From Actinoplanes siamensis (GTDB lineage Bacteria; Actinomycetota; Actinomycetes; Mycobacteriales; Micromonosporaceae), in NCBI RefSeq assembly GCF_016862395.1, contig NZ_BOMW01000021.1:122043-186042 (forward strand): a DNA stretch of 64,000 bases. The letters run 5' to 3'. Within the stretch, counting starts at the first letter, position 1, and each line of letters starts with the position of its first letter. The notes under the pieces are model-generated. The model was not told where the DNA came from and did no database searches. It saw nothing but the letters and a program-made list of their open reading frames with translations. A program made the translations under genes and the position numbers. This document shows, in pieces, positions 59,219 through 64,000 of this stretch.

Positions 59219-59917
59219 GTGGCCCGCCTGTTGTTGATCCGCCACGGTCAGGCGTCGTTCGGCGCCGAGGACTACGACGCGCTCTCGGATCTCGGTCACG
59301 AGCAGGCCCGGGTGCTGGGCCGGGTCCTGGCCGCCCGGGGTGTCCGGCCGGCCCTGGCGCTGCGCGGGACGATGCGCCGCCACGAGGAGACCCTGGCCGG
59401 GATCCTGGAGGGGCTGGGCGCCCGGATCCCGGTGGTCACCGACCCCGGCTGGAACGAGTTCGACTTCCAGCACGTCGTCGAGATCCACCGGCCGCACTAC
59501 CGGGACCGCGCCGCGATGCTGGCCGAGCTGGCCGGAACGGACCGTCCGGACCGGGCGTTCCAGGAGGTCTTCGACGCCGCGACGCTGCGCTGGTGCTCCG
59601 GCGACCACGACGCCGACTACATCGAGCCGTTCGCGGACTTCCGCGGCCGGATCACCCGGGCGCTCGCGCAGGCGGCCGCGCTGCTGCGGCGCCACCGCGA
59701 CATCCTGGCGGTCAGTTCCGGCGGCCCGATCGCCATGGCCGCCGCCCTGCTCACGACCGGACCGGACGGTCCGGCCGCGCTGTGGGCCGCGCTCAACCGG
59801 GTCTCGGTCAACACCGGCGTCACCAAGGTGATCTCCGGCCGCGGCGGGCTGTCGCTCTCGACGTTCAACGAGCACACCCACGCCGAGAGCGACCCCCGCC
59901 TGCTGACCTACCGCTGA
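59219..59917 (+). CDS. Histidine phosphatase (phosphoglycerate mutase-like) protein
   Basis: 232 residues from a GTG starting 7 bp after the SDR stop. LIRHGQASFGAEDYD at residues 6-20 holds the catalytic RHG, LRGTMRRHEETLAGI the second Arg, and ILAVSSGGPIAMAAALL the late catalytic segment, where the usual His before Gly is replaced by Ser. The fold is that of branch 1 histidine phosphatases, which remove phosphate from small metabolites or phosphoproteins. Coupled to the SDR gene by spacing. Confidence 0.85.
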   Translation: MARLLLIRHGQASFGAEDYDALSDLGHEQARVLGRVLAARGVRPALALRGTMRRHEETLAGILEGLGARIPVVTDPGWNEFDFQHVVEIHRPHYRDRAAMLAELAGTDRPDRAFQEVFDAATLRWCSGDHDADYIEPFADFRGRITRALAQAAALLRRHRDILAVSSGGPIAMAAALLTTGPDGPAALWAALNRVSVNTGVTKVISGRGGLSLSTFNEHTHAESDPRLLTYR

Positions 59918-59918
59918 G

Positions 59919-60003
59919 TCAGCGGCCGCGGCTCGACCCCGTACCCCGGTAATCGAACGAAACGACCCGGAAGCGGTCCTCGAAGCGGGACCGCAGGCGG
60001 CCA
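59919..60003 (-). pseudogene. Alpha/beta-hydrolase N-terminal remnant
   Basis: On the minus strand the frame reads RSRFEDRFRVVSFDYRGTGS followed by SRGR and a stop at 59919-59921. This is the strand and GTGxS loop that follow the oxyanion motif in alpha/beta hydrolases. Everything after it, including the nucleophile elbow, is missing, and the upstream part is replaced by a 22-bp tandem repeat. Confidence 0.6.
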
Positions 60004-60016
60004 GGAGGCCCGATCC

Positions 60017-60060
60017 ACGCCGGGACGGCCGCATACCCACGCCGGGACGGCCGCATACCC
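60017..60060. repeat. Perfect 22-bp tandem duplication
   Basis: ACGCCGGGACGGCCGCATAC plus CC occurs twice in direct succession (60017-60038 and 60039-60060) with no mismatch, next to the hydrolase remnant and upstream of the luciferase-like gene. Lack of divergence suggests a recent event. Confidence 0.85.
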
Positions 60061-60158
60061 CGCGGCGGCGGGGCGGATCGAACGATCACGGTCACCGGAC
60101 TGCATACACCAGCGTCAAAGTCTACAGTGGGCCTATCCGTGCAGGCAGGGGGCATCAC

Positions 60159-60207
60159 ATGAGGTTGGGCACGGCATGAGGGTGGGCACGGCATGAGGTT
60201 CGGGGCG
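60159..60207 (+). repeat. Triplicated start-codon region (17-bp repeats, two mini-ORFs)
   Basis: A 17-bp unit beginning ATGAGG(T/G)TGGGCACGGC occurs at 60159 and 60176, followed by a third, diverged copy at 60193 that begins the luciferase-like gene. Each of the first two ATGs opens a 7-codon frame (MRLGTA-stop and MRVGTA-stop) whose TGA overlaps the next ATG. Only the first ATG has a clear Shine-Dalgarno (AGGGGG, 60147-60152). Confidence 0.75.
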
Positions 60208-61362
60208 CTGGTCTTCCCGTTCCACAACCCGATGGAGGACCCGACCCTGCAACTGGAGGGCGACCTGGCCCTGGCCGAGCTGTGCGACCGGCTCGGCTAC
60301 GACGAGTTCTGGTTCGGCGAGCACCACTCGGGCGGCTGGCAGATCATCGCCTCGCCCGAGCTGATGATCGCCGCGGCCGCCCAGCGCACCCGGCGGATCC
60401 GGCTCGGCACCGGCGTGGCGACGCTCTCCTACCATCATCCGTTTCTGCTGCTGGATCGGATCATTCAGCTGGATCACCTGACCCGCGGGCGGCTGATCTT
60501 CGGGGTCGGCTCGGGCGCGTTGCCGCTGGACGCCAGCACCATCGGGCACGACCCGATGCAGGCGCGCCGGATGATGGCCGAGTCGCTGGAGGCGATCACC
60601 GCGATGCTGCGGTACGACGGGCCGGTCACGCGCACCACCGACTGGTTCCGGCTAGAGAAGGCGACCCTGCACCTGCGGCCGTACCAGTGGCCGCTGGACA
60701 TCCGGGTCGCCGCCTTCAAGTCGCCGGCCGGCCCCCGACTGGCCGGCCGGTTCGGCGCCGGCATCATCTCGTTCGGCGCGTCCGCCGCGATCGGCACCGG
60801 CTCGGAGAACCCGCTGCGCACCACAGCGGAGATCGCCGACGCCGAGGCGCACCAGGTGGGGCTGCAGTTCGACAGGAGCCGGTGGTCGGTGATGAGCCTG
60901 ATGCACGTCGCGCCCACCGAGGCACAGGCGCGGGCCGAGGTGCGGTGGGGCATCACCTCGTACATCAAATTCGTTCGTCAGATCCTCCCGATTAACGTCC
61001 CGGTCGATCTGGACGACCCGGATGCCGTCGTGGACGTGCTGACGACCACCGGCAACGCCGTGATCGGCACGCCTGAGCAGGCGATCCGGCACATCGAGCG
61101 GATGTGGGAGCTCAGCGGCGGCTTCGGCACGTTCCTGATCGAGCAGTCGGACATCGCCGACCCGGACGCCACCCGCCGGTCCTACGACCTGTTCGCCCGC
61201 CGGGTGATGCCCTACTTCACCGCGTCGACCTGGCCGCGGATCAGGGCGTACGAGGCCGAGCTGCAGTCCGGCGGCATGACCCGCCGGACGATGGCCGCCG
61301 CTCAGGCGAAGGCCGGCGTCGAGTACCACCACGAGGTCGCCGAGCGGCGGAGGGCGACGTGA
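60193..61362 (+). CDS. Luciferase-like (LLM) flavin-dependent monooxygenase
   Basis: 389 residues from the third of three tandem ATGs. TIM-barrel family features: MRFGALVFPFHNPMEDP, YDEFWFGEHHSGGWQIIASP (EHH substrate region, about residues 43-46), RIRLGTGVATLSYHHPFLLL, and RGRLIFGVGSGALPLDA. At 389 residues it is of the longer, FMN-using bacterial-luciferase/monooxygenase type rather than the F420 type. It should oxidise or hydroxylate a small molecule with reduced flavin. The next gene, 22 bp downstream, encodes a flavin-dependent halogenase, so both probably act on one product. Confidence 0.88.
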   Translation: MRFGALVFPFHNPMEDPTLQLEGDLALAELCDRLGYDEFWFGEHHSGGWQIIASPELMIAAAAQRTRRIRLGTGVATLSYHHPFLLLDRIIQLDHLTRGRLIFGVGSGALPLDASTIGHDPMQARRMMAESLEAITAMLRYDGPVTRTTDWFRLEKATLHLRPYQWPLDIRVAAFKSPAGPRLAGRFGAGIISFGASAAIGTGSENPLRTTAEIADAEAHQVGLQFDRSRWSVMSLMHVAPTEAQARAEVRWGITSYIKFVRQILPINVPVDLDDPDAVVDVLTTTGNAVIGTPEQAIRHIERMWELSGGFGTFLIEQSDIADPDATRRSYDLFARRVMPYFTASTWPRIRAYEAELQSGGMTRRTMAAAQAKAGVEYHHEVAERRRAT

Positions 61363-61384
61363 GAGCCAACCGGAAGGATCAACG

Positions 61385-63016
61385 ATGGACGTCGACGTGA
61401 CAGTTCTCGGCAGCGGCATCGGCGGGAGCACGGTGGCCGCGATCCTCGCCCGCCTCGGCGTGTCGGTGGCGATCGTGGACGCGGCCAGGCATCCACGGTT
61501 CGCCCTCGGCGAGTCGACGATCGGTGAGACGTCGTTCCTGCTCCGCCTGCTCGCCGCCCGTTACGACGTACCGGAGTTGGCACACGTGTCGACCAGCGGC
61601 GGCATCCTCGAGCACGCCAGCCGGCGGTGCGGCATCAAGACCAACTTCGGGTTCGTGTACCACCGGGAGGACCAGGAGCACGATCCGTTCGAGGTCACGC
61701 AGTGCAGCGTCTCGGAGGGACCGTTCGGTCCGGAGTCGCACCTGATGCGCGCCGACATCGACAAATACCTCTTCGAGGCGGCCGTCCGGTATGGCGCGAC
61801 CGCCCGGGAGGGGGTCCGGATCCAGTCCGTGGACATCCGGCCGGACGCCGCCGTCGTGGCGCTCGACAACGGCGAGTCGATCCGCAGCGACTACGTGATC
61901 GACGCGACCGGGCGCACCTCGGTGCTGGCCGACGCGTTCGGGCTGCGTGAACAGCCGTGCCGGTTCGAGACGAACTCGCGGACGATCTTCACGCACCTGC
62001 GCGGGGTGGTGCCGTACGACACGGTGGAGGAGTCCAGCGGCCAGCCCAACCTCTGGCACGAGGGCACCCTGCACCACCTGTTCGACGGCGGCTGGATGTG
62101 GGTGATCCCGTTCGACAACCGGCCGGGCAGCGAGTCGGACCTGGTCAGCGTGGGCCTGAACCTGGATGCCGACAGGTACCCGAGGCGCGAGGGCGTCACC
62201 GCGGAACAGGAGTGGTCCGAGTTCCTCGACCGGTTCCCGGCGATCAAGCGCCAGTTCGCGAACGCCACCCCGGCGTTCCGCTGGATCTCCACCGGCCGCA
62301 CGCAGTTCTCCTCGTCGCGCACGGTGGGCGACCGGTGGGTGCTGATGAGCCACGCGGCCGGCGCGATCGACGCCCTGTTCAGCCGCGGGATGGCGAACAC
62401 GATGGCGGTGATCGAGGCGTTCGTGCCGCGGTTCCTGGACGCCCGTGCGGCCGGCGACTACTCGGCGGCCCGGTTCGCGTACCTCGACACGCTGAACCAG
62501 AGCATCCTGGACAACAACGACAAGCTGATCGCCGGGTCGTACATCGCCTTCCGCGACTTCGACCTGTGGCGGGCCTGGTCGAAGATGTGGTACCTGGCCT
62601 GGAACCTGGGCGTGATCCGCGTCGCCGGAACGTACTACCAGTTCCTGGAGAACGCCGACCCGGCGCTGCTGGACCGCCTGCACCAGGGGCCGGTCCCCGG
62701 CTCGTTCTGTCCGGATCTGCCCAGCGCGCAGGAGCAGTTCGACGCGTGCTTCGAGGTGATGCGCCGGGTCCGCGGCGGCGCCCTGTCGCCGGCCGACGCG
62801 GTGCCGGAGCTGGCCTTCATCCTGGGCGACGGCGAGGCGTCACCGTCGCCGCTCAACCTGCACGACGTGCTGCGCCGCTGGCACGACGGGTCGACGGAGA
62901 CGCAGCGCCTGATCTACCAGTGGGGCCGGACGGCGGCACCGGCCGCGCTGCGCCCGTACTTCGACTACGACCGGACCACCATCGCCAAGGCCGCCGAACT
63001 GGTCCGATCGGTGTAG
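61385..63016 (+). CDS. Flavin-dependent halogenase-like protein
   Basis: 543 residues with GGAAGGA upstream of the ATG. FAD fold: LGSGIGGSTVAAILA (residues 8-22) and FALGESTIGETS (39-50). The halogenase marker GIKTNFGFVYHR carries the conserved Lys85 thought to hold the halogenating intermediate. The WxWxIP motif is present as W237-M-W-V-I-P242, which separates halogenases from related monooxygenases. ALFSRGMANTM near 335 is also typical. The pattern is that of FADH2-dependent halogenases acting on aromatic or pyrrole groups. A flavin reductase would be needed; none is adjacent. Second gene of the luciferase-like operon. Confidence 0.85.
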   Translation: MDVDVTVLGSGIGGSTVAAILARLGVSVAIVDAARHPRFALGESTIGETSFLLRLLAARYDVPELAHVSTSGGILEHASRRCGIKTNFGFVYHREDQEHDPFEVTQCSVSEGPFGPESHLMRADIDKYLFEAAVRYGATAREGVRIQSVDIRPDAAVVALDNGESIRSDYVIDATGRTSVLADAFGLREQPCRFETNSRTIFTHLRGVVPYDTVEESSGQPNLWHEGTLHHLFDGGWMWVIPFDNRPGSESDLVSVGLNLDADRYPRREGVTAEQEWSEFLDRFPAIKRQFANATPAFRWISTGRTQFSSSRTVGDRWVLMSHAAGAIDALFSRGMANTMAVIEAFVPRFLDARAAGDYSAARFAYLDTLNQSILDNNDKLIAGSYIAFRDFDLWRAWSKMWYLAWNLGVIRVAGTYYQFLENADPALLDRLHQGPVPGSFCPDLPSAQEQFDACFEVMRRVRGGALSPADAVPELAFILGDGEASPSPLNLHDVLRRWHDGSTETQRLIYQWGRTAAPAALRPYFDYDRTTIAKAAELVRSV

Positions 63017-63041
63017 CCCGGGTCAGCGCCGGCCGGGAAGC

Positions 63042-63581
63042 CTACGCCGGCCGCTCGTCGGGGACCGGCATCGGCACGGTTTCCGGCTTCTTGAGGTCGG
63101 GCTCGTCCTGCAGGTCGATCGGGCGCTCGATCACGGGCTGCTTCGGTTCCGGTTCTCGGGGCTGTGGCTTCTCACTCATGCCCGGCGTGTACCCGCTCTG
63201 GGCGCTGATGAACTGGTGCAGCTTGACCCATTCGGTCTCGAAGAGCGCCCCGTACACCCGGGCGTCGTCGATCAGGTCGCGGGCCCGGACGTGGTCACCG
63301 ACGAGGAAGGCGGCGCTCGCCGCGGCGTTGGCCCGCCGCCCCTCGGCCCGCAACTGGTCGATGGTCGGCCCCGCCACCTGCGGCAGCCCTCTCTGCGCGA
63401 CCTGCTGCCGCAGCCACTCCCGCTCCGGCTCGGTGGCGTCGGCCAACTCGAAGACGTACGACAGGCAGTCCCCCGCCACGTCCCGATAGGCCGGCGCCCA
63501 CCGCTGCAGGGTCAGCAGCAGTTCCCGCTGCCGGATCCTCGTCCGCCGTTGCTGCAGATCATTCTCGGCCACCGCTGTCAC
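63042..63581 (-). CDS. Hypothetical protein with proline-rich tail
   Basis: 179 residues from a GTG with GGGGGAGG upstream. The N-terminal 120 residues are helical, with RRTRIRQRELLLTLQRWAPA, a single Cys in AGDCLSYVFEL, and ERAEGRRANAAASAAFL-type helices. The C-terminal 45 residues are charged and Pro-rich (EKPQPREPEPKQPVIERP). No family recognised. Convergent with the halogenase gene. Confidence 0.65.
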   Translation of the reverse strand: MTAVAENDLQQRRTRIRQRELLLTLQRWAPAYRDVAGDCLSYVFELADATEPEREWLRQQVAQRGLPQVAGPTIDQLRAEGRRANAAASAAFLVGDHVRARDLIDDARVYGALFETEWVKLHQFISAQSGYTPGMSEKPQPREPEPKQPVIERPIDLQDEPDLKKPETVPMPVPDERPA

Positions 63582-63673
63582 CGGGCCTCCCCCAACCAGA
63601 AGATCAATTCACTGACGGCGGCGGGAAATTCCCCAGTTCCCGACCCGCAAACGGCACGCGCGTAACGGTCGGA

Positions 63674-63976
63674 TCACGACCCCGCCGGGGCCGGTAGCAG
63701 GAATTCCAGCCGGGGGTCGGCCATGCCCGGCGCGATCTCGAGGATCTCGGCGTCGACGACCCGGTGGATCACGAACGGGTCCGCCGCCACCCGCCGGCGC
63801 ACCTGTGACAGCGACAGGTTGTGCACCAGCACAGCGCCCCCGAGGCCGGGCTGAATGCCACCGGCCAGCAGGAACACCTGATCACGGAGACCCTGCTCGA
63901 TCCACTGCCGGTGGCCGGCCAGGTGCTCCCCCGCGGCGGCCCTGTTCTCGGCGAACCGGAGCAACACGATGAACAT
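63674..63976 (-). CDS. YciI-like protein
   Basis: 100 residues with GAGAGGA upstream of the ATG. A single YciI fold: MFIVLLRFAENRAAAGEHLA, HRQWIEQGLRDQVFLLAGGI with the conserved His, and VRRRVAADPFVIHRVVDAEI. Members are small dimeric proteins with a His/Asp pair, some of them dehydrochlorinase-like, but mostly of unknown role. Proximity to the halogenase operon is interesting in that light but unproven. Confidence 0.85.
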   Translation of the reverse strand: MFIVLLRFAENRAAAGEHLAGHRQWIEQGLRDQVFLLAGGIQPGLGGAVLVHNLSLSQVRRRVAADPFVIHRVVDAEILEIAPGMADPRLEFLLPAPAGS

Positions 63977-64000
63977 GCGATTCCTCTCTGCGAGCTGATG

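Noticed and set aside
1..64000. tRNA, rRNA genes, CRISPR arrays, complete insertion sequences
   Set aside because: None was recognised on reading; the only mobile-element trace is the small recombinase fragment. A covariance-model scan would be decisive.

Overview
The window is chromosomal DNA of a very GC-rich actinomycete. Third codon positions are nearly all G or C, GTG and TTG starts are common, and the gene content points to Micromonosporaceae, most likely Actinoplanes or a close relative: F420-type oxidoreductases, a PF04672-type methyltransferase, plant-polysaccharide hydrolases with ricin-type lectin repeats, a SpoIIE/PAS/kinase/STAS switch protein, and a flagellar fliQ gene, which fits an actinomycete with motile spores. 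No rRNA, tRNA or CRISPR array was recognised. The genus is an inference, not something read directly.

Layout. 0-7 kb: the start of a secreted protein cut by the window edge, a ROK regulator divergent from a Gfo/Idh/MocA oxidoreductase plus a haem-degrading-domain protein, then a PucR-type regulator followed by two tandem, apparently paralogous secreted proteins. 7-12.4 kb: a loose accessory stretch with many non-coding gaps. It holds a secreted peptidase inhibitor (I36 type), a NUDIX hydrolase, an FMN reductase, a divergent SAM-hydroxide adenosyltransferase-like protein and a scrap of a tyrosine recombinase. 12.4-23.5 kb: secreted hydrolases (GH25 lysozyme, GH43 endo-arabinanase, GH127 beta-L-arabinofuranosidase with six lectin repeats), interleaved with a GOLPH3-like protein, an amidase/APC permease pair and a four-module signalling protein. 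23.6-31.8 kb: core metabolism (methyltransferase, flavin monooxygenase, OsmC, the metX-metY-CoA-binding operon, and gcvT-sdaA under a tandem glycine riboswitch). 31.8-42 kb: MarR regulator, MFS efflux pump, alcohol dehydrogenase, an RLIG1-like RNA ligase, an orphan fliQ, two F420-type oxidoreductases and a P450. 42-50 kb: FIST + GGDEF signalling pair, M56 peptidase, thioredoxin-like ferredoxin, BlaI repressor, and a large Ski2-like helicase. 50-64 kb: a DUF6461-like protein, a PF04672-type methyltransferase, an exported esterase, secreted and membrane-anchored unknowns, formaldehyde-dehydrogenase-like ADH, SDR, histidine phosphatase, and a two-gene luciferase-like monooxygenase/flavin-dependent halogenase operon.

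How the genes work together. Glycine sensed by the riboswitch should raise gcvT and sdaA, draining glycine and serine. metX-metY make homocysteine. GH43 and GH127 would together release arabinose from arabinan; GH43 has a clear promoter overlapped by a LacI-type palindrome. The BlaI repressor and M56 peptidase look like the parts of a BlaI/BlaR1-type sensor system that has been pulled apart.

A recurring theme is decay. At least seven recognisable gene fragments (SDR, VOC/glyoxalase, tyrosine recombinase, HxlR, a probable LysR, MFS, alpha/beta hydrolase) lie between intact genes, along with short tandem duplications of 17, 22 and about 28 bp. The items most worth a second look are the RNA ligase, the halogenase operon with its triplicated start codon, the FIST-GGDEF pair, the paralogous secreted pair, the orphan fliQ and the divergent SAM-hydrolase-like protein.
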